Source: Pedobacter sp. ASV12 (GTDB taxonomy: Bacteria; Bacteroidota; Bacteroidia; Sphingobacteriales; Sphingobacteriaceae). Taken from it: DNA of 64,000 bases. Made by a program: the position numbers and the translations under genes. Each line of letters starts with the position of its first letter. The first letter of the stretch is position 1. The notes below the pieces were generated by a model, which saw only the letters and a program-made list of their open reading frames with translations, had not been told where the DNA came from and did no database searches. The stretch lies in the NCBI RefSeq assembly GCF_016429155.1, contig NZ_JAELUC010000004.1, positions 32,225 to 96,224 on the forward strand, written 5' to 3'. Of the stretch, positions 33,298 through 41,767 are shown in pieces.

Positions 33298-35100
33298 CTA
33301 TTGACCAGAAAAATAGGCCTTCAGTGCCTCCACTTGTTTTAAGTTAAGCACTTCTTCCAGTTCTTTTGGCGTAGCCTGCTTGATCTTTTTTACAGATTTA
33401 AACTTGACCAGCAATTTGTCAGCTGTGGTTTTGCCGATACCCGGAATAAGTTCCAGTTCAGTTTTGAGCGTGCCTTGGTCGCGTTTTTTGCGGTGAAAGG
33501 TAATGCCGAAACGGTGCGCCTCGTCGCGCAGCTGCTGAATGATTTTGAGCGTTTCCGATTTTTTGTCGAGATACAGTGGCAGGTTGTCGCCGGGATAGTA
33601 CAATTCTTCCAAACGTTTGGCAATGCCGATGACGGTTACTTTCTTTTCGATGTCCAGCTTTTTTAAACTGGTTAAGGCCGCCGATAGCTGTCCTTTGCCA
33701 CCGTCGATGATAATGAGCTGAGGCAAGGTCTGTCCTTCTTCCAGCATGCGCTTATACCGCCTGTAAACGGCCTCCTCCATGGTGGCAAAATCATTGGGCC
33801 CTTCTACGGTTTTAACGTTAAAATGGCGGTAGTCTTTTTTGCTGGGTTTGGCATCCTTAAAAACCACAATGGCCGAAACCGGGTATTTGCCCTGAAAATT
33901 GGAGTTGTCAAAACATTCGATATGCTGGGGCAATTGGGTCAGCCTCAAATCGTGCTGCATTTGGCCCAAGATCCGGTCGGTACGCAGATCGGGGTTCAGC
34001 TTCTCGTATTGGTTCAGCTTTTCGCGTTTAAAGAAAAGCACGTTCTTTTCGGAAAGCTCGAGCAGCTTTTTCTTCTCGCCCAATTTGGGTACGGTAAACT
34101 TGAGGTTTTGATCGACCAGCTGAATGGCAAACGGAACAATAATTTCTTTGGAGGTGCTTTTAAACTTGGTGCGAAATTCGGTAATGGCAATGGTGAGCAA
34201 CTCTTCGTCGGTCTCGTCCAGGCGCTTTTTGATTTCGATGGTTTGGGTTTGGATAATGCTGCCGTTCATTACCTTCAGGTAGTTTACAAAAGCATAGCGC
34301 TCGTCTGAAGCAATGCTCACTACATCGATATTGGTAATGGCGCTGCTTACCACGGTAGATTTGCTCTGGTATTTTTCCAGTACCCCGAGTTTTTTCTGAT
34401 AGGCGTGCGCAAGTTCGAAATTCAGTTCTTCTGATGCGGTTTTGATTACCTGTTTCACGTCGCGAATCACGTTGCCGATTTTGCCGTTCAGAATGTCTTT
34501 GATTTCTTCGATGTTATGGTTGTAATCGGCTTCAGTTTGGTAATTCTGGCAAGGTCCTTTGCAGTTGCCGATCTGGTATTCGAGACAAACCTTAAACTTG
34601 CCCTCATTAATGTTTTGGGGGGTAAGCGGCAGGTTGCACGTGCGAAGAGTATAGGTTTCTTTGATGAGGTCTAAAATGGTATGCATCATGCCTACCGAAG
34701 CATAGGGGCCAAAATAGGTAGACCCGTCCTTGATGTACTTGCGGGTCCAGTAAATACGCGGAAATGCCTCTTTTTTGATAATGATCCAAGGATAGGTCTT
34801 ATCGTCTTTGAGCATGATGTTGTAGCGAGGCTGATGCTTTTTGATCAGGCTGTTTTCCAATAGCCACGCATCGATTTCGGTATCTACAATGGTAAAGGTA
34901 ATTTTCCTGATCTTCGAAACCAAGACCCTTGTTTTGCCATTGATCTGGCTTTTGTCGAGGTTAAAATAAGAGCCTACCCGGTTGCGCAGGTCTTTGGCCT
35001 TGCCGATGTAAATCAGCGTTCCCTCTGCGTCAAAATACTGATAAACGCCAGGCTTATGCGGAATATCGGCCAATGCCTTTTTATGATCGAAAACACTCAT
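33298..35100 (-). CDS. uvrC: excinuclease ABC subunit C
   Basis: This is a 600-residue nucleotide excision repair nuclease. The N-terminal GIY-YIG domain reads GVYQYF...LIYIGKAKDLRNRV (residues ~18-45). A Cys-rich stretch (CLEYQIGNCKGPCQNY) and a UVR domain follow, then the RNase H-like nuclease part with ECFDNSNFQG and IIDGGKGQLSAAL, and a C-terminal helix-hairpin-helix (LIPGIGKTTADKLL). It makes the incisions on both sides of a DNA lesion with UvrB. Length is complete. The gene is convergent with gldN. Confidence 0.97.
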   Translation of the reverse strand: MSVFDHKKALADIPHKPGVYQYFDAEGTLIYIGKAKDLRNRVGSYFNLDKSQINGKTRVLVSKIRKITFTIVDTEIDAWLLENSLIKKHQPRYNIMLKDDKTYPWIIIKKEAFPRIYWTRKYIKDGSTYFGPYASVGMMHTILDLIKETYTLRTCNLPLTPQNINEGKFKVCLEYQIGNCKGPCQNYQTEADYNHNIEEIKDILNGKIGNVIRDVKQVIKTASEELNFELAHAYQKKLGVLEKYQSKSTVVSSAITNIDVVSIASDERYAFVNYLKVMNGSIIQTQTIEIKKRLDETDEELLTIAITEFRTKFKSTSKEIIVPFAIQLVDQNLKFTVPKLGEKKKLLELSEKNVLFFKREKLNQYEKLNPDLRTDRILGQMQHDLRLTQLPQHIECFDNSNFQGKYPVSAIVVFKDAKPSKKDYRHFNVKTVEGPNDFATMEEAVYRRYKRMLEEGQTLPQLIIIDGGKGQLSAALTSLKKLDIEKKVTVIGIAKRLEELYYPGDNLPLYLDKKSETLKIIQQLRDEAHRFGITFHRKKRDQGTLKTELELIPGIGKTTADKLLVKFKSVKKIKQATPKELEEVLNLKQVEALKAYFSGQ

Positions 35101-35351
35101 GCTGCTTAAATTAAAGCAAAGATATTGTTTTTACCCATTGGGTTTTTTGAAAAAACTCGTGTGTGGCCAAGCATTATCGACAACTTATTTGCTCTTGGAA
35201 CGAAAATTGCGTGCCCTGCCGCAAAAGCTATGAATTAAATTCGGCGACCATAAGAATGTCAATTTATATTTTAACTTTATTAGCCTGTTGAGGCAGGTAG
35301 AAGATAAGGGACCTATAACACGAGGAACTGAAAGAATAAAACAGTCTGACC

Positions 35352-35624
35352 ATGAAAAAAGAAGTTTCAAAAAGAAAGGTATTTGCAGGTGCTGCAATGC
35401 TAAACAGGGCCCAAATGAGCGAAATTAGGGGAGGAGAAAGTGCTGATGTACCCGTAACAACAAGGTGCGCCAATACCGGTGCGGTATGCTGGTTCGATGG
35501 AGCGAGCGGCGATAGCGTAGTAGGAAGGTGCGAGGAGATGGCCAGCGGGCAATGCCGCTGCGTAGTACGCGATAAGGGTGGCGCAGCCACCGAAAGCGTG
35601 CCTTTTCAGGAATGTTTAGGTTAA
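35352..35624 (+). CDS. double-glycine leader peptide with six-cysteine core (putative bacteriocin/RiPP precursor)
   Basis: This is a 90-residue peptide. Residues 1-28 look like a Bacteroidota double-glycine leader: basic start (MKKEVSKRKV), then MLNRAQMSEIRGG, the LxxxQMxxIxGG pattern of natural-product precursors (compare the TIGR04149 GG family). The 62-residue core has six Cys at positions 39, 46, 60, 68, 70 and 88, which could make three disulfides or be modified. It contains no other recognised motif. A GG leader is normally cut by a C39-peptidase ABC transporter, but none is in the window, and no modification enzyme is adjacent: uvrC is divergent and the PBP gene convergent. TAACTTTA at 35272-35279 is a weak -7 candidate. 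The leader call is fair; the activity is unknown. Confidence 0.7.
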   Translation: MKKEVSKRKVFAGAAMLNRAQMSEIRGGESADVPVTTRCANTGAVCWFDGASGDSVVGRCEEMASGQCRCVVRDKGGAATESVPFQECLG

Positions 35625-35627
35625 CAT

Positions 35628-35666
35628 AAAAAAGCTCTTCTTAAACCAATTAAGAAGAGCTTTTTT
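35628..35666. terminator. strong bidirectional terminator
   Basis: AAAAAAGCTCTTCTTAA pairs perfectly with TTAAGAAGAGCTTTTTT (17 bp, 5-base loop), giving T runs on both strands. It ends the GG-leader peptide gene (+) and the penicillin-binding protein gene (-). Confidence 0.93.
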
Positions 35667-35677
35667 ATAATGCTTAG

Positions 35678-37903
35678 TTAGAAGCCTAGTTTTTTGTCGA
35701 GTTCTGTAGTGCCCTGTTCTTGTTGTTGCTGGTATTGGTTGCAGTCGAACACAATAGACACCCCATTTTTAGGGGGCTCAAAGTCGGCTTTGCTAATTTT
35801 GATATTCGGGTTGGCATATACCTTTTTGATAAAGCCGGCATAAATCGGCAAGGCCGAATTGGCTCCCTCGCCGTCTCTGGTGCTGGTAAAATGGAAGGCA
35901 CGGTCTTCGCAACCCGTCCATACGCCAGTAACCAAATCAGGTGTGATCGACATGAACCAGCCATCGGAGTTATTTTGCGTAGTTCCTGTCTTGCCACCGG
36001 TTGGCACGTTTACGCCATATCGGCCAATCAACCTGTATCCTGTTCCTCCGGTAACTACGCCTCTCAGCATCCGTGTCATTACATAGGCCACCTCTTCGTT
36101 CATGGCTACTTTAATGATGGGTTTACTGTCGTAAAGCACCACGCCGTTTTTGTCTTCTATCTTTAAAATATAAGTTGGCTGTGTCCACACCCCTTTATTG
36201 GCAAAAACCCCATAAGCGCCTACCATATCATAAATAGAGGCATCGAATGAGCCCAAGCAGATAGATGGTACCACGGGCACATCAGAAGTGATGCCCATTT
36301 TTTTGATTTCCGTAGCTACTGCCGTTGGTCCCACCTGCTTCATCAAATAGGCGGTTACATAGTTTTGAGAATAGGCCAACGCTTTTTGCAGGGTTATAGA
36401 GCCCGGCAAGGTTCCAGACGAACGGGGTGTCCAATCGGGACTGCCTGGCGTAGAAATCGTAACTGGTTCGTTGGGTACGGTAAGGCAAGGCGAATAGCCA
36501 TTTTCGATAGCCACGGCATAAGTAAAGGGCTTGGCGGTAGAGCCTACTTGGCGGGTACCCATTTTAACCTGGTCGTATTTGAAATGCTCAAAATTGATGC
36601 CGCCTACCCAAGCTTTGATATAGCCCGTTTTCGGATCCATCGACATCATGGCATTGCGCAGCAGCAGTTTATAGTATTTTACCGAATCGATGGGTTTCAT
36701 CAGCGTATCAAGGTTGCCTTTCCAGGTAAAAATGGTAAGCTTGCTGGGCGTATTGAAATCCTGCATAATCTCTTCGTCTGATTTGCCCTCTAGTTTTAAG
36801 GCCTTGTAGCGATCAGAGCGTTTCACGCCCTGGTCTATCTGCATTTCCATTCCTTTAAAAGGATTTCGGCCTTTCCAGCTGGCTATAAATTGGGCCTGCA
36901 GCTGTTTCATGTATTCTTTTTGCGCCTGCTCGGCATATACCTGCATGTCGTAGTTGATGGTTGTGGTAATCTTTAAGCCATCCCTATCCAAATCGTAAGG
37001 CACACCGTTCTTGGTAATCGAACGCTCGTCTAGCAACTTTTTAACCTCGGCTTTAAGCACAGCCCTGAAATAGGGAGCCACGCCATCATTGGTGGTAGCC
37101 GCCGTAAACTGTAGGTTAAGGGCTTTGTCTTTTTCCTGATCAAACTGCTCTTGGGTAAGAAAATCGGCTTTTACCATCAAAGCCATTACCGTATTTCTCC
37201 TGGCCAACGCTCTTTCGGGGTTTTTGGTAGGCGAGTAGCGGGTAATGCCTCTTTGTATGCCCACCAGCACAGCCGCCTGCGGTACGGTAAGCTTATCAGG
37301 GGTAGTGTTGAAGTACACCCTTGCGGCTGATTTGATGCCATAGGCCTGGTTGCCAAAATCGACGGTATTCAGGTACATGGTAATGATTTCTTCCTTGGTA
37401 TAATTGCGCTCGAGCTTAACGGCAATTACCCATTCCTGAAATTTCTGGATAATCCTTTTCAGGTAGTTCTTTTGTCGGCCTTCTTCCGAAAATAAATTGA
37501 GGGCCAATTGTTGCGTAATGGTACTTCCACCTTGTTTTTTGCCAATCATGGCATATAAGAAAATGGTAAATGTTCTTTTGAAATCGATGCCCGAATGCGA
37601 ACGGAAACGGACGTCTTCGGTAGCAATCAACGCATTGATTACATTGGGCGAAATCTGGTTGTAGTTAACGTTAGAGCGATTTTTTACAAAATAGGTGCCC
37701 AAAACCTTGCCGTCTTCAGATAGGATTTCGGTGGCTTCGTTGCTTTTGGGGTGCTCAATGGCCCTGAAAGATGGAATATCGCCAAAAACGCCAAAGCTAA
37801 TGGCTACGATGAAGAGCGCAAAGAGCACCAGTCCGCCAATCAGCACTTTCCAAATCCTTCTGTTGTATTTCCTGATCTCTTCTTGGGTAAGGGGCTTATT
37901 CAT
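35678..37903 (-). CDS. class A penicillin-binding protein (transglycosylase/transpeptidase, PBP1A type)
   Basis: This is a 741-residue bifunctional peptidoglycan synthase. A membrane helix lies at residues ~18-38. The glycosyltransferase domain has ATEDVRFRSHSGID (~90) and KQGGSTITQQLALNLF (~120). The transpeptidase domain has the SxxK motif GSTAKPF (~452), SQN (~507) and GGKTGTTQNNSDGWF (~639). It polymerises and cross-links peptidoglycan. All catalytic motifs are intact. It lies 96 bases downstream of the PorW/SprE-like gene on the same strand. Confidence 0.95.
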   Translation of the reverse strand: MNKPLTQEEIRKYNRRIWKVLIGGLVLFALFIVAISFGVFGDIPSFRAIEHPKSNEATEILSEDGKVLGTYFVKNRSNVNYNQISPNVINALIATEDVRFRSHSGIDFKRTFTIFLYAMIGKKQGGSTITQQLALNLFSEEGRQKNYLKRIIQKFQEWVIAVKLERNYTKEEIITMYLNTVDFGNQAYGIKSAARVYFNTTPDKLTVPQAAVLVGIQRGITRYSPTKNPERALARRNTVMALMVKADFLTQEQFDQEKDKALNLQFTAATTNDGVAPYFRAVLKAEVKKLLDERSITKNGVPYDLDRDGLKITTTINYDMQVYAEQAQKEYMKQLQAQFIASWKGRNPFKGMEMQIDQGVKRSDRYKALKLEGKSDEEIMQDFNTPSKLTIFTWKGNLDTLMKPIDSVKYYKLLLRNAMMSMDPKTGYIKAWVGGINFEHFKYDQVKMGTRQVGSTAKPFTYAVAIENGYSPCLTVPNEPVTISTPGSPDWTPRSSGTLPGSITLQKALAYSQNYVTAYLMKQVGPTAVATEIKKMGITSDVPVVPSICLGSFDASIYDMVGAYGVFANKGVWTQPTYILKIEDKNGVVLYDSKPIIKVAMNEEVAYVMTRMLRGVVTGGTGYRLIGRYGVNVPTGGKTGTTQNNSDGWFMSITPDLVTGVWTGCEDRAFHFTSTRDGEGANSALPIYAGFIKKVYANPNIKISKADFEPPKNGVSIVFDCNQYQQQQEQGTTELDKKLGF

Positions 37904-37998
37904 TCGTTTATGTTGTATTGTTCTTGTAAGGTGTGGGGTAAAGGGTTTAGGATATGCGGAGATAATACCGCCTTCAGCCTTTTAGCCCTCTGCCTTGA

Positions 37999-40803
37999 TT
38001 AATAGTTATTCTTAAAAAATTCCAGGTATCTGTTTAACGTATCTCTGTTCTTTATCTTATCAAAGTTTTCCTTGCTGATGTAAAAACCTTTGTACGTATT
38101 GGCCGGAACCTTCATGATTCTCGGCAACAATGGGGTAATGCCTTTCGCATAATCCTGCACATCTTCCAGGCTTTCGAAACTGCCTACATAAATCAGCTGG
38201 TCTTCTTCCAGCTCTAACAATTGATGCTTGAGGCCGTCGCCTACATAATTAGCCCGGTTAAACTGGCCTACGCCAAAGCGCGACGAGCTTACGCTTACCG
38301 TCATATCGGCCACATCAATTACATAATAGTAGGTTTTCGATTCGGCTTTGCTAAACAGGTTGTCTACTACTGGCGGCGCTACTACAGGTTTGTTTTCCGG
38401 CTCGGCCTTAACTGGCGGCAAATCGGCCGATTTAGGTTGTACGGCTGGTGGCGAAACGGCAGGTTTCTCTACCGGGGGCGCTACTGGATTGTTTTTGGCC
38501 GGTTCGTTGATGGCCTGCTGAGGAACCGCAACGCTTTCTTGCTGGGCAATAAAACGCGGTTCGGTCGGATCGAAATCGATAAGGGCAATTTTTCGAGCTT
38601 TAAATGCAGCCAAGTGGGCATTGATGTAGGCAATATGATCCTTTACCAATGGCGTAATCAATACATCGTTAGGATACTTGGAAATAATGCCGTTGAAGGC
38701 ATTAAGCAGGCTATCTACATGTTGGGTACGGCCAATGGCAATGGCTTTCAGGTAATCGTACTGCGACTGCAGGCTATTGCCCGGAAAGCGCTGGCTGGTT
38801 TCGTCAACCCCAGTAATTACCTTGGGGAAGTCCTTTTTTTCGTAATTGGCAAATACAATATTGTATGATTTGTTTACTTCGGCATCCAGCGCATTTTGCT
38901 TGGCCGAGAAATTAGGATCTAAAATGGTTTTGGCATAAACGGAATTAGGGAATTCGCTCAATACCCTGTTCCTGTAGTTTTCCGACTTGGCCTGGTCGGT
39001 ATTGGCGTAGGCGAGGTACAAACTGTAGTAAATGGCATCGCGATGGTTGTTTTGCGGATAGCGCGCCAATAGCTGCTCGTAAACCTTGATGGCTTCGGCC
39101 TGGTCTTCGATGACCTGCTGGTAAAAACCGGCAATCTCAAAATAAGCATCGATAATTTGCTGGTCAGACTTGCGCAACTGTGCTGGCGTAAGTGGCAACA
39201 AAGCCGTATATTCTTTAATGCGGGCTGTTTTATCCTGCGCCTGTGTTTTTTGCACACTGTCTGTTGGTGCCGTATTGTTGCCTATGGCGGCCAGCTGGTT
39301 CTGTTGCGTTACCTGTTGCGACGATTTAACGCTTTGGCGCCAGCTGTCTTCTAAGATACGGTTGCCCCAGCGTCGCCTAAAATCGCTAAAGCCCTTGCTA
39401 ATGGTGTTGGGATTGTTGAAATAAAAAGTACCCCCGCTTTGCTGGCGTGTAGACAGGCCCGGCTGGAAAGAGCCCATATTGTCTGCGGCTGCAAGAGGAT
39501 TTGTGGTTTCTTTTTTGGCTTCAAACAGCTCATTGAGTCTTTTTTCCCGGGCTTCTTGAGGCATACGCGCCAAGGCTTGCAGGGTATCCTGCTCCGAAAT
39601 AAGCTGGTAGCGTTCGGTAAGGTATTCAAGGTTTTGCCCTTTTTTAAGGATCGATTCGTAATTGGGGTAGTTTTTAGGCAAAACGCTCAAAGCACTATCG
39701 TAATAAAGTTTGGCATTGACGTAGTTGCCCAGGTTCTTAAAGTTAAGGTCGGCCAGCTTTAAATAGGCCAAGCCCTTTTGGTAATTGTTACGGATGCTTT
39801 TTTGGGCCGATAGTTTGTAATACTCGGCGGCCTTGTCGTAGTTTTTGTCGCCAAGGTAATCTTCGGCCACTTCGTAATAGATCTGGTCGGTATAGTCGAG
39901 GTTTTTGTCGTCTTTCAGCAGCTTCAGCAGTGCTGTTTTACGATCTGCCGTTTGATCGTTCAAAATATCGTTGATGCGGATTTTGCTTAGCTTGGCATTG
40001 AAATACATCTCAAACGGAGAATTGCTGTTTTCTACCTTGGTGTAGTTGCGCAGGCTCAGCTCGTACTGCTTGTCGTGTTCGTACAGTTGCGCCAAAATGT
40101 ATGGCCAGCGGGTACGCGACTGCATTTGGCCGCTTTCTTTGATGGCCTGTGTTAGATAGTCAATTGCTTTTTTATAATCTTGCTGGCTGATGCTCATCTG
40201 GGCCAGTGTAGCCAAAGGTTCGGCTTTGTTATGCTTTACCGAATCGAGGTCGAGCAAAACCGTATCGAGTGTTTCGCGCGCCTGGATGTTGCTGTGCAGC
40301 TGCATCAGGCTTCGCGCCTTCCAGTTGAGGGCGGCAAGATGGGTGTTCTTGTCTTTTTTGTAGGCTTTGGCTGTATAATCAAAGTATTCTTTAGCGATAA
40401 AGAAGTTGCCTTTGTAGAAATTGGCTTTGCCCAAGAGCATGTAGGCTTCGTCGATATAGTTGCTGAGGCTTTTTTCGCTGATGATGGTCTGTGCTTTCCG
40501 AATAATTTCATCCAAAGCCTTGGTATCGCCGGTGGCACTTGATGCGCCGCTGAGGTAGTCAATAGGTTCCGGAGCAATGTAAACGCTTAAAAAATCGTCG
40601 TAGTTATCTTTGTAGGTCTGCGCAAGTTCTTCCTGGTAAGTGCCCAACAATACATTAGAGTTATAGATGTAATTATACCTGGCCGAAAGATTTTGCAGGC
40701 TCCTGTTGGCGGCATTGTCCTTTTGCGTTGAGCAGGCATAAAGCAAAATCATGCTCAAGCCAAGCAGGATGGTCTTTATACTCGGTTTTGCGTAGTTGTT
40801 CAA
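37999..40803 (-). CDS. sprE: type IX secretion lipoprotein PorW/SprE family (TPR)
   Basis: This is a 934-residue lipoprotein with a signal ending LLYACSTQKDN. TPR-like helical repeats fill residues ~60-430 and ~540-700 (LGKANFYKGNFFIAKEYFDY, LAQMSISQQDYKKAIDYL). A Pro/Ala/Val-rich linker (~740-810) precedes a conserved C-terminal domain with YYYVIDVADMTVSVSSSRFG, GQFNRANY, LIYVGSFES and IMKVPANTYKGFYIS. That domain and the N-terminal SARYNYIYNSNVLLGTY match SprE of Flavobacterium and PorW of Porphyromonas, which link the T9SS motor ring to the outer-membrane translocon. It is divergent from the ATP synthase operon. The family call rests on memory of the pattern. Confidence 0.78.
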   Translation of the reverse strand: MNNYAKPSIKTILLGLSMILLYACSTQKDNAANRSLQNLSARYNYIYNSNVLLGTYQEELAQTYKDNYDDFLSVYIAPEPIDYLSGASSATGDTKALDEIIRKAQTIISEKSLSNYIDEAYMLLGKANFYKGNFFIAKEYFDYTAKAYKKDKNTHLAALNWKARSLMQLHSNIQARETLDTVLLDLDSVKHNKAEPLATLAQMSISQQDYKKAIDYLTQAIKESGQMQSRTRWPYILAQLYEHDKQYELSLRNYTKVENSNSPFEMYFNAKLSKIRINDILNDQTADRKTALLKLLKDDKNLDYTDQIYYEVAEDYLGDKNYDKAAEYYKLSAQKSIRNNYQKGLAYLKLADLNFKNLGNYVNAKLYYDSALSVLPKNYPNYESILKKGQNLEYLTERYQLISEQDTLQALARMPQEAREKRLNELFEAKKETTNPLAAADNMGSFQPGLSTRQQSGGTFYFNNPNTISKGFSDFRRRWGNRILEDSWRQSVKSSQQVTQQNQLAAIGNNTAPTDSVQKTQAQDKTARIKEYTALLPLTPAQLRKSDQQIIDAYFEIAGFYQQVIEDQAEAIKVYEQLLARYPQNNHRDAIYYSLYLAYANTDQAKSENYRNRVLSEFPNSVYAKTILDPNFSAKQNALDAEVNKSYNIVFANYEKKDFPKVITGVDETSQRFPGNSLQSQYDYLKAIAIGRTQHVDSLLNAFNGIISKYPNDVLITPLVKDHIAYINAHLAAFKARKIALIDFDPTEPRFIAQQESVAVPQQAINEPAKNNPVAPPVEKPAVSPPAVQPKSADLPPVKAEPENKPVVAPPVVDNLFSKAESKTYYYVIDVADMTVSVSSSRFGVGQFNRANYVGDGLKHQLLELEEDQLIYVGSFESLEDVQDYAKGITPLLPRIMKVPANTYKGFYISKENFDKIKNRDTLNRYLEFFKNNY

Positions 40804-40910
40804 GGATGTATGGTTGTGAGTGTTAATGGCAATATAATAATATGTTATGCAAAAATATTTTATTCGGCAATATATTCTTCATATTTAGTATAAATTTATT
40901 GTATCGAAAC

Positions 40911-41138
40911 ATGGAAGAACCAAAAAACAATATCCGGGGAAAAAGAGCCCGCAATTTTGCCAAATATACCGGTATTGCCTTTCAGATGTTGGCCACTATT
41001 GGCGTATTTGCATTGATAGGCTACCAGATAGATAAATATCGAGATGGCCAAAAGCCCATCTTTATGGCGTTGCTGGGGCTTATGGGGGTTGTTTTTTCAT
41101 TGTATCAAGTGGTGCGTTCGGTTACGAAGGATGAGTAG
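40911..41138 (+). CDS. atpZ: AtpZ/AtpI-family small membrane protein
   Basis: This is a 75-residue protein with two membrane helices (YTGIAFQMLATIGVFALIGYQI and PIFMALLGLMGVVFSLYQVV) and a basic N-terminus. The start at 40911 (MEEPKNNIRGKRARNF) is chosen; the frame from 40842 adds a leader with no family match. The fold and DKYRDGQKP loop match AtpZ/AtpI proteins, which assist assembly or ion supply of F1Fo ATP synthase. It opens the ATP synthase gene cluster. Confidence 0.83.
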   Translation: MEEPKNNIRGKRARNFAKYTGIAFQMLATIGVFALIGYQIDKYRDGQKPIFMALLGLMGVVFSLYQVVRSVTKDE

Positions 41139-41340
41139 TTCAATGGTTCATTAGTTCACTGGTTCATTAGTTTGTTGGTTCTTGGGTGGCTAACTGAAAG
41201 CCGGTTGCCGTTTTATTGCTGGATAGTCAACTGAAATAGCAAATGGCTAATTGCGAATTGCTGTCCGAGAGCCACAAGCTGAAAAATCTACCAATCGTCT
41301 TATGCTAAGCCATGGACTCGCGACTTCAAACTTTCTTTTA
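41139..41340. repeat. intergenic region with degenerate GGTTCATTAGTTCA repeats
   Basis: GGTTCATTAGTTCACTGGTT and then CATTAGTTTGTTGGTTC show a loose repeat of about 14 bases (41143-41185). The rest is low-information sequence without a supported gene. It separates atpZ from the downstream genes, which have their own -7 element. Confidence 0.45.
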
Positions 41341-41348
41341 TACCTTTG
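41341..41348 (+). promoter_or_regulatory. -7 promoter element TACCTTTG
   Basis: TACCTTTG matches TAnnTTTG and lies 15 bases before the TTG start of the AtpI-like gene. No clear -33 box is seen. Confidence 0.45.
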
Positions 41349-41363
41349 TAAAAAATTACAGGT

Positions 41364-41750
41364 TTGGGCATACAACGTTTTACTTTATATTATATTATCT
41401 ATACGGCGGTGCTGGCCGGCATTGCCGTGGCGCTGCCCCATGCTTTTCCGGGGGTTCAGGTTTTGATCCATAAGTTCTGGCTCGTATTTGGCTTTTTGGC
41501 AGGGCTTACTTTCATTGCCTATATCGTTGCTTTTTTGGGCATTAAACGCAACCCCGAAAGTGGCATTATGGCCATTATGGGTTCTATTGCGCTAAAGATG
41601 CTATTTTCTATGGCTTTCGTGCTGATTTACAGCCTAAACAATAAGGAAAAAAGTATCGTATTTGCCCTCAATTTTTTTTCTTTATATTTATTGTTTACCT
41701 TCTTTGAAATATACTGTTTGTTGCGTAACTTGCGCCACCAAAATAAATAG
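41364..41750 (+). CDS. AtpI-like four-helix membrane protein with TTG start
   Basis: This is a 128-residue protein with four membrane helices and a short basic end (LRNLRHQNK). There is no ATG: an in-frame stop lies at 41349-41351, so translation must start at TTG 41364 or ATT 41355; the next Met is deep in the protein. It lies between atpZ and atpB, where AtpI usually stands, and its four-helix layout is like AtpI, so a role in ATP synthase assembly is a reasonable inference. No diagnostic motif was found. Confidence 0.68.
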   Translation: MGIQRFTLYYIIYTAVLAGIAVALPHAFPGVQVLIHKFWLVFGFLAGLTFIAYIVAFLGIKRNPESGIMAIMGSIALKMLFSMAFVLIYSLNNKEKSIVFALNFFSLYLLFTFFEIYCLLRNLRHQNK

Positions 41751-41767
41751 TAAAAATCTGCGAGTAA

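Noticed and set aside
33823..34308. 161-residue plus-strand ORF opposite uvrC
   Set aside because: Lies inside uvrC; no family-like motif and no promoter or start signal.
38221..38868. 215-residue plus-strand ORF opposite the PorW/SprE-like gene
   Set aside because: It is rich in Arg, Tyr and Phe with no motif and lies wholly inside a well-supported gene on the other strand; a frame shadow.
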